A DNA stretch of 64,000 nt from Phascolarctos cinereus (GCF_002099425.1 NW_018344332.1:930001-994000), one strand, 5' to 3'; counted from the first letter of the stretch, positions 1-11,329 are shown. Numbers and translations are program-made. Notes: generated from the letters alone by a model not told the origin.

Positions 1-764
1 GTGGAGTTGTGAAATGATCCAACCATTTTGGAGAACAATTTGGAACTATGCCCAAAGGGCTACAAAAATGTGCATACCCTTTGATCCAGCAATAGCACTT
101 CTAGGGCTATATCCCAAAGAGATCAAACAAATGGGAAAAGGACCCACATGTACAAAAATATTCATAGCAGCTCTTTTTGTGGTGGCAAAGAATTGGAAAT
201 TGAGAGGATGCCCATCAATTGGGGAATGGCTGAGCAAGTTGTGGTATATGAATGTAATGGAATACTATTGTGCTATAAGTAATGATGAACTGGCTGACTT
301 CAGAAAAACCTGGAAAGACTTATATGGTCTGATGTCGAGTGAAGTGAGCAGAACCAAGAGGACTTTGTACACAATAACAGCCATGTTATGCATGACTAAT
401 TGTTAAACTGAACCCTTCTCAGCATTACAGGATCTAAGACATCTCCAGAGGCCTCGGATGGAAAATGCTGTTCACATCCAAAGAAAGAACTATGGAAGTC
501 GAATTGCTATCACTTATTTTTACCTTCCATTGAGTTTGTTTCATCTTTCTGATGGTTCCTCCTATTGCTTTTAATTTTTACTTAAAACTTCACTAATGTG
601 AAAATATGTTTAATAGGAATATAAATGTAAAGCCTATACCAGATTGTGTGCCATCTTGGGGATGGTGGGGGGAAAAAAGGGGGAGAAAAATTTTCAACTC
701 AAAAGCATATGGAAGTAATTGTTGATAAATCAAAACAAATTAATAAAATTTAAAGGGAAAAAAA
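1..764 (+). mobile_element. L1 LINE, 3' part (ORF2 C-terminus and 3'UTR)
   Basis: The element enters from the left edge. Its reading frame is open from base 2 to the stop at 404-406 and encodes the C-terminal end of L1 ORF2, including MIQPFWRTIWNYAQ, FDPAIALLGLYPKEI and FRKTWKDLYGLMSSEVSRTK. The open frame suggests it is one of the younger L1s here. A 3'UTR of about 350 bp follows, with a G-rich tract near 660-685, and an A-rich tail ends near 764. The same peptide motifs recur in the other L1 copies of the window. Confidence 0.9.
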
Positions 765-2180
765 GCAACACAATAAGGATCACTATTTGACAAAAACTGC
801 TGTGAAAACTGGAAAATAGGATGGCAGAACCTAGGCATAGACCTACATTTTACACCGTATACCAAAATAAGGTCAAAATGGGTACATGATTTAGACATAA
901 AGGGTGGTATAATAAGCTAATTAGGAGAGCAATAGTTTACCTGTCAGATCTATGGAGAAGGGAGGAATTTATGATGAAACAAGAGATAGAGAACATTATG
1001 AAATGCAAAACGGATAAGTTTGATTACATTAAATTAAAAAAAAAACTTTTGCTCAAATGAAACCAATGCAACCAAGATTAGAAGTAAAGCAAAAAGATGA
1101 AAAACAATTATTACAATCAGTGTTTCTGATAAAGGCCTCATTCTAAATAATATAGAGAATGAACTCAAATTTGTAAGAACACAAGTCATTTGTTGAGAAA
1201 TGATCAGAGGATATGAACAGGCAGTTTTCAGATGAAGGAATTAAAGCTATCTATAGTAAAATAAAAAAAAATGTTCAAAATCACTATTGACTAGATAAAT
1301 GCAAATTGAAACTCCAAGGTACCATCTTATACCTATCATATTGGCCAATAGGACAGAAAAGTAAAATGATAAATGTTGAAGAAAATGTGAGAAAATTGGA
1401 ATACTAATGCATTGTTGCTGGAATTGTGAACTGATGCAACCATTCTTGGGAACAATTTGGAACTATACCCAAAGGGCTATAAAACTGTGCATACTCTTTG
1501 AACCAGCAATATCACTAGTAGGTCTCTATACCAAATAAATTATAAAAAAGGTAAATGACCCACAAGTGCAAAAACATTTATAGCACCCCTTTGTGTGGTG
1601 GCAAAGAATTAAAAATCAAGGGGATGCCCATCAATTGGGGAATGGCTCAATAAGTTGTGGTATATGAATGTAATGGAAGACTTGTGTTAATAGAAATGAT
1701 GAATGGGAATATTTCAGGAAAACCTGGAAAGACTTACATGAACTGATGCTGAGGGAAGGGAGGAGAACCAGGAGAATATTGTACACAGTAACAGCAACAT
1801 TGTGAAATGATCAACTATGACAGACTTAGCTCTTCTCGACAATACAATGATCCAAGACAATTCCAAAAGACTCATGAAGGAAAGTTCTATACACATCCAG
1901 AGAAAGAACCAAGGAGTCTGAATCCAGATTGAAGCATATTTTCACTTTTTTGTTTTTTCTTTCTTGTGTTTTTTTTTCCTTTGCTATGATTCTTCTTTCA
2001 CAACATGACTAATGTGGAAATATATTTAACATGATATTTCATGTATAATCTATATCAAATTGCTTGCTATCTTGGGAAGGGGAGGAAAGGAGAAAAATTT
2101 GGAACTCAAAATCTCATGAAAATGAATGTTGAAAACTATCTTTACATGTAACTGGAAAGAATCAAAAATATTTAGTAAGG
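765..2180 (+). mobile_element. L1 LINE, ORF2 3' region and 3'UTR, decayed
   Basis: This 5'-truncated L1 starts directly after the tail of the previous copy and runs in the same direction. It covers the end of the reverse transcriptase region, the C-terminal domain and a 3'UTR of a different subfamily type (see 1900-2150). Its frame is broken many times, so it is older than the copy at 1-764. The head-to-tail contact may mean that the younger L1 inserted at the edge of, or inside, this one. Confidence 0.85.
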
Positions 2181-2194
2181 AATTTTTTTTTTAT

Positions 2195-2767
2195 TTTAAA
2201 ACGGTAAACAAGCCAAAAAACATAATGAGGAGCTAGAAAGGGGTCAGGGGTAGGGATAGAGCCACAGGGAGGTCAATGACAAAATAAAGCCTCTATATAA
2301 TAAAATATTTATAGTAGTCATTTTTTATAGTAGCAAAATATAATTCTAATAGAAAGATACCTGCTAAGCAGAGCAAGGCTAAAGAAGTTATGGCATATGG
2401 CATGTGATTATGATGAAGCACAATTATGATACAAGAATTAGGGAATCTGGTGAATATGAAGGAAAATCAGGAGACATACAGAAACTGACATAAAGTGAAG
2501 TAAGCAGAACCATGAAGGTAAACTATGCCATGACTATAGGAAAGAAAGAACCACAGAACATTCTAAACTGAAATATGTGAAATTATAATGGGCAAGGACA
2601 CCTTCTCTCCTTCTCTACAGACACAGGAGACACTAGTTGTCATATAATGTATGTATAATGTCTGGCTATTCCAATATTATTGGTTATTTTTTTCTGATTT
2701 TGTTTTCTTTGTTGTATGAGATGGGTTTTTGTGAGCAGCTAGGGAACAGAATATACTGTAAAATTGA
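2195..2767 (+). mobile_element. Old L1-like 3' end
   Basis: The stretch resembles the last part of ORF2 and the 3'UTR of a more diverged L1 group. Recognisable pieces are the 'tggcatatg...' block near 2390 and 'agtgaagtaagcagaacca' near 2495. There is no usable frame. An AT microsatellite marks its 3' edge. Confidence 0.55.
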
Positions 2768-2816
<49 letters not shown>

Positions 2817-2822
2817 TATACA
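2768..2822. repeat. (TA)n/(TATG)n microsatellite
   Basis: A run of TA dinucleotides passes into TATG tetranucleotides and back to TATA. It sits at the end of an L1-like 3' region and probably grew from its A-rich tail. Confidence 0.95.
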
Positions 2823-3264
2823 CCACATATACTAGGGGTATTAGTTAAACTCTAAGTTCCTATTTACAGAAACTTCAGTTTCAGGGTTTTTAGGACTCTG
2901 CTCTAAGAGGGACACAGGAAATGTCATGGAGAAACAAAATAGTGCCAGCATTTCCTTATTTATTTGCAGAAGTTGGTAACCTGGTTTAGAGAATGTCTTC
3001 CCATGGAAAGATCATAGTTATTCCTTGCTTAGAGTTAAGAAGGATTTTAACATTGAAGTAAGAGGGAGAGATCTTTCTCCTAGATCTTTATCTATACCAC
3101 AGGGATCTCAAGTTACATTCAAGGTTGGTGAATTGGGTCTTCTGCCTAATGAGTCTACTTAATAAGAATTGGCCATATATAGCTGAAATAAACATGTTTT
3201 GTAAAACATAGCATGAGAGCAAAAGTATTTTAAATTTTTATGTCTTTGGAAATTTTTATAAACT
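2823..3264. other. No recognised feature
   Basis: No open frame of note and no repeat that I recognise. It looks like ordinary non-coding DNA. Confidence 0.5.
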
Positions 3265-3510
3265 TGTTGTTCAGTTATTTCAGTTGTGTCTGACTCTATG
3301 ATCCCATTTGGAGTTTTCTTGGCAAAGACACTGGAGAGGTTTGCCATTTTCTTCTCTAGCTCATTTTATGTGGGAGGAAACTGAGGCAAATAGGGTGAAG
3401 TGACTTGCCCAGGGTCACACAGCTAGCAAGTGTCAGAGGCCTGATGTGAACTTAGGAAATGAGTCTTCTAGACCTCAGGTGCAGCAAGACTGTACCCCCA
3501 ACTGTCTAAA
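3265..3510 (-). mobile_element. CORE-SINE with RTE/BovB-like tail (Mar1 type)
   Basis: Read on the minus strand, this is a tRNA-derived head, a CORE region ('gtgacttgcccagggtcac' on the plus strand) and a tail complementary to 'ttgttcag...tgtgtctgactc'. That tail is the RTE/BovB-like 3' end typical of the Mar1 SINEs of marsupials. The copy is complete but diverged. Confidence 0.85.
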
Positions 3511-4261
3511 TAATCAAGTCATTTCATGATTGACTTTTATTTATAAGTAATAAAAACACATGCAAAAGATTCTAAAAGCTCACCCCTTGAAAGAGATAGC
3601 TATATTGACAGCATGAAGAGGCACTGGTGGATGTTTGTGGAGACCTTTAGAGAGCCGCTGCTCTCATGACTCCTCAGTATTTATTCTGCCATCCTCATCA
3701 TTCCTCCCCTGTGGATTTTGGAGTATTAGCCATACTACTTGTCCTTGCCTCATGACTTTAGCATTCCTCAGTAGCTATTTATTCATTGTAAATGTTTCAG
3801 AGATCATTTCTGAAGGAAGGGAATAAGCCATTTGAATTCTCAAGAGTCATCATAGATGGCCTTTCCAGAGTCCAACAGCTTTTATTCAGTAAAAATAACC
3901 TATTACATGTAGTCATGATCATGGTTTTGGCTGTTGTTTGATGCTGTGAGCATCCCTTTTTCTGTCTCTCGACCTTCTGTGATGGAGGCTTATTATCTGA
4001 TTAACTCAGCTACACAATGATGTGATTCATTTCATTATTTCACAAACATGCATCTTACAACTCCTAAGACACTTGGGTGGTTCCCTAAACTCTTTCAAAA
4101 TTCCTTCATGGCATAGGTGACTCTGGATTCAAAGGCAATTGTTATACAGTATAGACTCTGGCAGGTTCTCCCGAGCTAAAAACAAACAAACAAAGCAAAA
4201 CAAAAACAGCACCTCTTAGAATGTACGAGGGATGGTGCCAATTCCATTTAATTCAAATACC
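3511..4261. other. No recognised feature
   Basis: Non-coding DNA with no long open frame and no repeat that I can name. A short A-rich (CAAA)n-like patch lies at 4180-4205. Confidence 0.5.
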
Positions 4262-4428
4262 TTTCCTCTTTATCCTATTGATATCTAGTTTGTACATAAT
4301 TATTTTCATGGCATCTTCTCCATTAGACTGGAAGTTCTTTGAGGGCAGACTCTGTCTCTCCCCTTTCTTTGTATCTCTAGCACTCATAAAAATGCCTGAC
4401 AGATGATAGGACCTTAATAAATGACTGG
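4262..4428 (+). mobile_element. L2 LINE, 3' end
   Basis: The block 'ttagactggaagttctttga', then 'tttgtatctctagcactca' and 'accttaataaatgactgg', follows the order of the LINE-2 3' end. No coding part is left. Confidence 0.75.
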
Positions 4429-4740
4429 CCACCCTCTGTGCAATAGCCCAGGTAAGTCCAGAAAGACTCGTCACCAAGTTGGCCATATCAAAATGTATTT
4501 TTCAGTTCCAGCAGCTAATAAAGTCTTCCTTGATTGATTGGGGAGTGAGGACGCCACAAGAACAAAAGCTCTTGTCCCTCCTCCTACTTAAAAACTTCTT
4601 CTTCCTTCTAAAATGACCTTGCACTTATATTTGTCTGGACATGCTATGTCCTCACTTGTACAATGTAGGAGATCCCATCGAGTTTAAGGGATTGGTGCAT
4701 TTTTATCATTTATCTTTCAATCCGTAGAACCTAGCATAAG

Positions 4741-4850
4741 AACACAGGGATATATAGGGGCGGGAGGAGGATATAGGGAGGGAAATTGAGAGAAAGGAAG
4801 GGAGTGGGAGAAGGACAGAGGAAAGCAAGAGATGGAGGGAGCTATAAATA
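4741..4850. repeat. GA-rich low-complexity tract
   Basis: A purine-rich tract of about 110 bases made of GGA, GAAA and GGGA words, directly before an L1 insertion site. Confidence 0.85.
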
Positions 4851-4877
4851 CACAAAGGAGACACACAGTGGATCCAC

Positions 4878-4887
4878 ACAGACTTAG
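4878..4887. repeat. Target-site duplication, left copy
   Basis: The ten bases 'acagacttag' are repeated at 7648-7657 on the far side of the L1. This direct repeat defines the insertion site. Confidence 0.75.
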
Positions 4888-5779
4888 TTGGGTTTTTTTA
4901 ATTAATTTATTTTGATTTATCAACAATCACTTCCATATGCTTTTGAGCTTAAAATTTTTCTCCCCCTTCCTCCCCACCACCCTCCCCAAGACGGCCCACA
5001 ATCTGATATAGGCTATACATTTACATTCCTATTAAACATATTTTCACATTAGTGAAGTTGTAAGTAAAAATTAAAACCAATAGCAGGAACCATCAGAAAG
5101 AGGAAACACAACTCAACAGAGGAGAAAAAAAAAAGATAGTGATTCAACTTTCACACTTATGATTACTATCTGTGTCTTTTTCTCCATCTTTTTCCCCCCT
5201 GTTTATGCTTTTCTTTCTCTTTTTCCCTCCTCACTAGTGTTTTGCTTTTGACCACCACCTCCTTCAGTCTCTCCTCCCTTCTATTATCCCTTTCCCTTTT
5301 CTTCCCCTTTGCCCTTACTGCTTCTTTCCTCCCTTCTATCCCCCCTCCCTTTTCTTTCCCCTTTTCCTTCCTGCTACCTATAGGGCAAGTTAGACTTCTA
5401 TACCTAACTGATTATGTTATTCCCTTCTTGAGCCAAATCTAACGACAGTAAGGTTCAAACATTCCTCACCCCCCTCCCTTCTTTCCATCTGCTGTAATAG
5501 GATTTTCTGTCTTTTCCTGTAACATAATTTACCCTTGTCTGCCTCCTCCTTTCTCAGTACATTTTCTAAGATCAGATTAATGCCCTTACTTGGATACATT
5601 TAACCCACCTGATTAGATTTTTTTTTTATCATTACATCAAAGTCAACTAATATACTCACCCTTTATGTATACTCCTTTAACATGATGTAATAACAATACA
5701 GTTCTCAAGAGTTGCAAGTGTCATCCTTATTAACAACATCTTATATCTTTCTGTCCCACTTAAGTTTTTATGTCTTTCT

Positions 5780-6782
5780 TCAATCTTTTACTTGAAGATC
5801 AAATTTTTTGTTGAGCTCTGGTCTTTTTATCAGGAAAGTTTGGAAGTCCCCTATTTCATTAAATATCCATCTCTTCCCTTGAAAAATCATGCTCATTTTT
5901 GTAGGGTAGTTGATCCTTGGCTGCAATCCAAGCTCCTTTGCCTTATGGAATATCATGTTCCACCCCCTTTGGTCTTTTAATGTAGAAGCTGCAAGGTCCT
6001 GTGTAATCCTGACTGTGGTTTCATGATATTTAAATTGTTTCTTTCTGGCTGCTTGCAGCACCTTCTCTTTCATCTGGTAATTTTGGAATTTTGTTATTAT
6101 ATTTCTTGGCATCTTCAACTTGGGATCTCTTTCAGGTGGTGAGCAGTGCATTCTTTCTATGATTATTTTAACTTCTTGTTCTAGGACTTCAGAGCAGTTT
6201 TCCGTTATGATTTCCTGAAAGATACTGTTCAGGCTGTTTTTTTCGTCATGATTTTCAGGTAGTCCAGTGATTTTTAAATTGTTTGTCCTGGATTGATTTT
6301 CCAGGTCAGTTGTTTTACCAATGAGTTATTTTATGTTTTCATCTATTTTTTCATTTTTTTGTTTCTGTTTGACTGATTCTTGCTCTCTCATAGAGTCATT
6401 AGTTTCCATTTGTCCAATTCTAGTTTTTAACAAATTGTTTTCTTCTGTTAGTTTTTGTACTTCCTTCTTCAATTGGCCAGTTGTATTTTTAAGGGATTTG
6501 TTTTCTTCAATGTACTTTTTTTTTCAGTTTGCCAATTGTGTTTTTTAGGGACTTGTTTTCTTCAGTGTACTTTTTTCCTAATTGGCCAATTGTGTTTTTT
6601 AAGGACTCTTCTACCTCTCTCATTAGACTTTTAAAATCCTTCTTAAGCTCCTCTAAGAAGGCTTTTTGGGCTTCAGACAAGTTCATATTCCCTTTTGATC
6701 TTGCAGATGTGGGTTTGTTGACAATTTTGTCCTCTTCAGAATTTCTGTCTTGATCTTCACTCTTCTCATAATATGAATCCAT
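5780..6782 (-). pseudogene. L1 ORF1 (RNA-binding chaperone-like protein), broken
   Basis: This is the L1 ORF1 reading frame. Its start is an ATG at 6782 and the N-terminal part is open to 6507. It includes QKAFLEELKKDFKSLMREVE and a coiled-coil made of repeated 18-residue units with the core SLKNTIGQLGKKYTE. The C-terminal part is open from 6151 to the stop at 5780. It carries the conserved end of ORF1p, with PRNIITKFQNYQMKEKVLQA, FHKAKELGLQPRINYPTKM and FNEIGDFQTFLIKRPELNKK. Between 6506 and 6152 the frame is lost. One coiled-coil unit is 55 rather than 54 bp and so shifts frame. ORF1p normally forms trimers that coat L1 RNA. This copy could not make a full protein. Confidence 0.85.
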
Positions 6783-6930
6783 GGTACACTTTTTTTTTAC
6801 TCATGGTTTATTTATTTCCTGGCCTTTAAAGAGATTGAGCTGTCCTGCTAGGGAACAGAGGGCACTGACCCAAGTTTCTTATGTTGGGAGCCTAGGTCTT
6901 GGTCACTGGCTTTGTGTGCTGGGGCCTTTT

Positions 6931-7530
6931 ATGTTGGCAATTGGAGGCTGTAGGGTTTTGGCAGCTTACCTAGTGTTAGACTGGAATCAGCAAGGCTGGA
7001 ACTTTCAGGCAATTCCAGGTTGCCTGCTTTTCCTTTCCTTTAGCTTTCTTCAGCTCCTTTTAAATGGGTGCTTCAGGGGGTTGATCTGCCTGGGCCCCTT
7101 GAAATGCTGCCTTCCTCGTTTCTGCTAATGCACTAGGAGCTTCCTTTGCAGTAGAGTACTGTGGCACCTGGTGGTTTTCTGAGCTGGTTTCCACCAGTTC
7201 CCTCCACCCTCATTGAGGCACCTATGAGGTCCAGGTGTTGGTGTTTACCTGCTGTACCACCTGGGCTTCAGGATCTCCTCCTGGTTGGCAGTTGGAGGCT
7301 GTAGGGTTCTGACAGCTTACCTGGTATTGGCTTGGAATCAGCAAGGCTGGGACTTTAGGAAGACTCTAGGTTGCTTCCTTTGTCTCCTTTCAGATGAATG
7401 CAGCAGGGTGCTTATCTGCCTGGGGCCCTTTGTAGTGCTGTTTCCCTTATTTTTGCTGAGGCACTGGGAAATCCATTTGCTGGGTTGCTGCACTGCTGTT
7501 TCCTGTCGTTCTTCTAGTGCAGCTGTTCCA
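6931..7530 (-). repeat. Two tandem ~351-bp units in the L1 5'UTR
   Basis: The block starting 'ttggaggctgtagggtt' at 6941 recurs at 7292, which gives a period of 351 bp. The match carries on through 'cagcttacct', 'ggaatcagcaaggctgg' and 'ctgcctgggcccctt'/'ctgcctggggccctt'. The second unit is cut short near 7530. The arrangement resembles the promoter monomers of rodent L1s. Promoter activity is an inference. Confidence 0.75.
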
Positions 7531-7647
7531 AGGTTTTTTTTTTTTTTTCTGGGGTGATATTTTCTGGGTTTTCAGAGGTTGAGAGGGGAGGGTGAGAGTG
7601 ACTACCTTTTAACTCCACCATCTTGGCTCCCACCATTTTCCTCCCAG

Positions 7648-7657
7648 ACAGACTTAG
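7648..7657. repeat. Target-site duplication, right copy
   Basis: 'acagacttag' matches 4878-4887 exactly and flanks the 5' end of the minus-strand L1. Confidence 0.75.
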
Positions 7658-7921
7658 AAGATGGAAGATAAAGATTCAAATCCTCCTCGGACATTTAGAA
7701 AGCATAAGTATAAGCCCTCTGACCTCTTCTCCTCTCAGCAAACTGGGCATGTTAATAGCAATCTAATTCACAGAGTTGTGCTTAGGTTAAAGGCAGAAAA
7801 TGTCAATAAAATACTTAGCAAACCTTAAAGTGCACTTGAAAAATCATCTCTCACTATACAGATAACAATAATGAGCAGACAAGGTTCCTTCTAAGTCATT
7901 GATCCAAGGTCTTAGTCATAC

Positions 7922-8170
7922 GGCAGCTAGGTGAGGTGGTGGATAGAGTGCTGGCCTTGGAGTCAGGAACACCTAACTTCTTGAATTCAAATGCAGCCTC
8001 AGACACTTACTAGCTGTGTGACCCTGGGAAAGTCACATAACCCTGTTTGCCTCAGTTTCCTCATCTGTAAAAGGAGCTGGAGAAGGAAATGTTAAACCAC
8101 TCCAGTATCTTTGCTAAGAAAACAAAATGGGGTAAAAAGAGTCAGACATGACTGAAATAACTGAACAAAA
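7922..8170 (+). mobile_element. CORE-SINE with RTE/BovB-like tail (Mar1 type)
   Basis: The tRNA-like head starts 'ggcagctaggtgaggtggtg' and contains A- and B-box-like segments. The CORE 'ctagctgtgtgaccctggg' follows. The tail 'cagacatgactgaaataact' matches the Mar1/RTE end. The copy is complete and moderately diverged. Confidence 0.9.
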
Positions 8171-8244
8171 CCAATCTGATCATGATAAGATTCATTGAGT
8201 ATGGAGACACCAACTATAGTGTCTTGTTCATGTTTCAGGTCTTG

Positions 8245-8345
8245 ACACAATGACCTCAAAGATCTATGATCCTGTGATTCTTATGCAAGTGATTCACCCA
8301 AGGTCACTCAGATAGTGACACAGAGACAGGATTTGAATTCACATC
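8245..8345. mobile_element. MIR3-like SINE fragments
   Basis: 'gacctcaaagatctatgatc' looks like the L3-type tail of a MIR3 SINE. The next part, 'cccaaggtcac...gacaggatttgaattca', looks like a CORE segment on the opposite strand. Two old fragments probably lie side by side. Confidence 0.4.
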
Positions 8346-8539
8346 CAGAATGTACCATGGCTGCTCAAAAGACTCACTCTGGCTTCCTTATAAGGAAAAC
8401 ACATATTACAATGTCTACCAAGGAGTGGGCAGAGGAATTCTGGAGGTTCTGCTACTTCTACCCCCTAACAACACATACATCTGGCAAGTTAGGTCAGAGC
8501 TGGATGAATAAGCTGGTTTGGAATGTGGGATTTACACAA

Positions 8540-8690
8540 GTCTGACGTGTGACCCAGGCCAAACCCCTTTCCCTCTCACTGTTTCAGGTTTCCTCCCATG
8601 GACTAGAGGTTGGGGGTTGGTTTAGATTATCTCAAAGGATGCTTCTTAATCTCCAACTCCTGGATCCAGTAAATTAGGATGAATATTATT
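8540..8690 (+). mobile_element. MIR3-like CORE-SINE with L3-type tail
   Basis: 'gtgtgacccaggccaaa', 'ttcaggtttcctcccatgga' and 'ttggtttagattatctcaaa' follow the order of a CORE-SINE that ends in an L3/CR1-like tail. The copy is old. Confidence 0.5.
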
Positions 8691-9384
8691 GGGGCCAGAA
8701 TGCACAATGAACTTGTACGGTGAGATTTCAGGGATTCTGGGAAAGTACCCTTTCCCCACTGCACCCTCTCTCTCTCTGCAGTGCCACCATGATGCCTGGC
8801 ATTTATCATTAGAGATTCACACCTTGGGTTAGGCAGTTTGCTCTATGAAATGACACTCATTAGTAAAAGAGTTTTGGTTAATTCTTCACATAGCATCACC
8901 CCTTTCCAAAAGGGCTTCAGAGCCCTTAAAAAGAGACCTAACCCACTCAAACTCAAGTGGATCCACAAGAAAGAGACAGTTAACACGCTGTCCTTTCCTG
9001 GACATCCTGCATGATTTTTGTACCCAGCCTCCTGCAAATTCACCAAAGAGAGTCCACCCAATGTATTGCTGCCTTTCCTTCCCTTTTCTTAACAGCAGTT
9101 CACCCAATATATGTATGATCCCTTCCTCAAACCCCAAGGTCAGCCCACCTTCTCTTTTGATCACCCATTTCCACATTGATTTCTTCTCTGGTTGCAGTTA
9201 GAGTTTCTCCCCGAATAAATGGTACAGTCCTGTATTTCTCACTTCTATTTCTTTGGAGAATGCAGTGTTCCGTGAGTCATAGCAATGCATGAACATTTGT
9301 AGAATAGTTATATGAAAAAGGTGGGTCTTTATTATTCAAAGTTTAGGCTCACTGAATTAAAGAATAAAATAAAGAAAAACAAAA
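8691..9384. other. No recognised feature
   Basis: Non-coding DNA with a short (TC)n at 8767-8780. The small minus-strand frames near 8627-9176 overlap each other and show no motif or codon pattern that would mark a gene. Confidence 0.5.
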
Positions 9385-9440
9385 TGAGTGAGTGAATTAA
9401 TAAGTGAATTGGTGGATGGAAGAGTGAGTGAATGAAAAAG
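9385..9440. repeat. Degenerate (TGAG/TGAA)n tandem repeat
   Basis: Repeated 'gtgagtga', 'agtgaatt' and 'gagtgaatga' words form an imperfect tetranucleotide array. Confidence 0.75.
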
Positions 9441-9477
9441 CATTTGTTAAATAATTCCTGGAATGAAGTAGGGAGAG

Positions 9478-9960
9478 GTGCCTTGTAATATTTTTCCTTT
9501 TATTCAAAACTTGCTCATTATAATTCTAGATTCAATTTTAATTCTTTATGTCATTCTTTTTTTTCCCATTTACACTGATAACATCAATGTGTCTATCATT
9601 CCCTTGGTTCTGGTTACTTCACTTAGCATGAAATCCTTTATGTTTCTCCAAGCTTCTTTGGATTCATTACATTTCTCATTTCCTACAGCAGATTGATATT
9701 CTAAGATATTCCTATGCTACAACCTTTTTTTAGTCAGTTCCCATCAATGGGACTCTGTTTTGTTTCTAGTTCTTTGCTGCTATGAATATTTTGGTGTACA
9801 TGGAAACTTTCTTGTTGACAATGACCTCACTGTGGTGTGTGCTTAGCAAAAGAATGCTTAGCACAAAAACTACGATCTTTTGGGCATTCTGTTTTTGTTT
9901 TCATTTTTTCATGTAATTCAAAATTGTGCACCAGTGAACTAATGCATGGTGTTATCAAAT
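9478..9960 (-). mobile_element. Old L1 LINE, ORF2 3' part
   Basis: In the antisense direction the order 'agtcagttcccatcaatggg', 'tgtttctagttctttgctgc', 'tatgaatattttggtgtaca' is that of the C-terminal ORF2 region of L1. It is strongly diverged, with no usable frame. Confidence 0.7.
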
Positions 9961-9974
9961 GCTCCCCATACTAC

Positions 9975-10510
9975 ATGTATTCATAATATTTAGGAGTTAG
10001 AAGGAACTTTAGTGGTGGTCTTGTTCAACCTACATATAAAAGAGTTTTCCAAGTTAAACATGCCTGTTTCCTTTATCTGATCCTCCTATAATATGAGCCT
10101 TTTCACCACCTTAGCTGCCCTCCTAAAGAGCCTCTAGTCTTATCAAAATCCCTCCTAAATCATGGTGCCTGCCTCAAACTAAATACCAAAATCTAGATGA
10201 GGTTGAATGAAAACTGAGTGTGTTGGCACCGGCACTCCTTCGTTCCTGGGAGCTTTACCAGGTACTATTAAGCACAAGATCCCAATAGCTTCTGGGGAGA
10301 GCCCCATCACACAGCTGACTCACATCAAGCTGGCCATTCACAGAAAGCCCCCAATCATTTTCAGACAAACTGCATCTGGCCACACCTCCCCCATCTCATG
10401 CTTACACTGTACAAGGCTTTATATTTATCCCAGCTGAATTTCTTATTAGATTCAGCCCAATGCAATAACTTGTGAAGACTCTGATTCCGTCACCCACTGG
10501 ACCTAGATTT
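9975..10510 (-). mobile_element. L3/CR1-type LINE, 3' region
   Basis: The antisense order starts with an L3-tail-like 'gttagaaggaactttagtgg'. The 3' region follows with 'taccaaaatctagatgaggt', 'cagctgactcacatcaagct', 'tcagacaaactgcatctggc', 'tttatatttatcccagctga' and 'ttagattcagcccaatgcaa'. This is the order I know for mammalian L3/CR1 relics. All coding sense is lost. Confidence 0.65.
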
Positions 10511-11329
10511 AAAATTTTCTATGAAGTCATAATTAGGGAAGGAGGAGACACTCTCAGTTTTCGGGGTGAAACCAAAAGAATGTGAGAAAATCAAAATACT
10601 TAGCAGAATATCAGCTGGATAATGTAGGCATATGTTTGCCCAGGGAATTTTGCCTTGAATTACTCTGACCAGTGTCAGGAGGCTAGTGACAGGCTGTTCC
10701 CTCAAATAAGATTTTGGATAGACTTGGCTTTACCAAATTTTAGCTTAAGATTTAGCATAGAAATATTAACCTAAACTGGATTTTGGGAGCGACTCAGAAA
10801 ATAAACTTCCAATACACCAAAACTCGTCGGGGGAGGTGGGGAGAGGAGGAGAAGAGGGAGGACTTAATTATTCACAAGGCTCTATATCAATGGGTATAAA
10901 TGGTCATTCTCTCTGAAGCAATATCAGTTCATTAGTATTCCCCAGAGGGGTGCTGGCACTTGCAGTCTCAAACTCCAAAGAAGCCAACGCATTCTTGTTC
11001 ACGTGACAAGAAAGGTCATGGAAACCACAAACTAGAAACTGAAATGAACTGTGGCAGCCCCTGGTCCTTCACCACCTTCCTCTCACTGATCACTAATGAG
11101 CATTTAAGATTTATTTTCCCATTCGATGCCTGGAGGAGCCTGATTGGCTCATTCTGCTTTAGTAACTCCTTGACACCCAGAAAAAGGCTTAACAGGTAGT
11201 TTAATGGAAAGGGATCTTGCATGGGAGTCTTCCCTGGGCCACAAACGAGCTGTTAGCCTTGGAAAGTCCTGTGGCCCTCACTGCGACTCTGTTTAAAATG
11301 AGAATGATCTAATCAGGACATTCTCAATC
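10511..11329. other. No recognised feature
   Basis: A stretch without recognisable repeats apart from a short purine tract at 10828-10862. No open frame stands out. It could hold conserved non-coding elements, which cannot be judged from one sequence. Confidence 0.45.

Larger units (their letters stand above)
4888..7647 (-). mobile_element. L1 LINE with 5'UTR, ORF1 and 3'UTR but lacking most of ORF2
   Basis: The insertion is bounded by a 10-bp direct repeat. On the minus strand it starts at 7647 with 'ctgggaggaaaatgg...gccaagatgg', a 5' end with a YY1-like motif. A 5'UTR of about 870 bp with two tandem units follows, then ORF1 (start 6782, stop 5780) and the T-rich and A-rich inter-ORF region (5150-5780). 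The sequence then jumps, near 5145-5151, from the first codons of ORF2 into the 3'UTR. About 4 kb of endonuclease and reverse transcriptase is missing. The poly(A) tail is the poly-T at 4892-4900. Because the repeats and both ends are present, the template itself was probably already shortened. It looks like one of the younger insertions in the window. Confidence 0.9.

Noticed and set aside
7922-8010. tRNA-like A and B boxes in this and other SINE heads
   Set aside because: They belong to SINE heads. No cloverleaf, anticodon arm or tRNA 3' end follows, so no tRNA gene is called.
9975-10437. 76-codon plus-strand frame at 10207-10437
   Set aside because: It is antisense to an L3/CR1 3' region.
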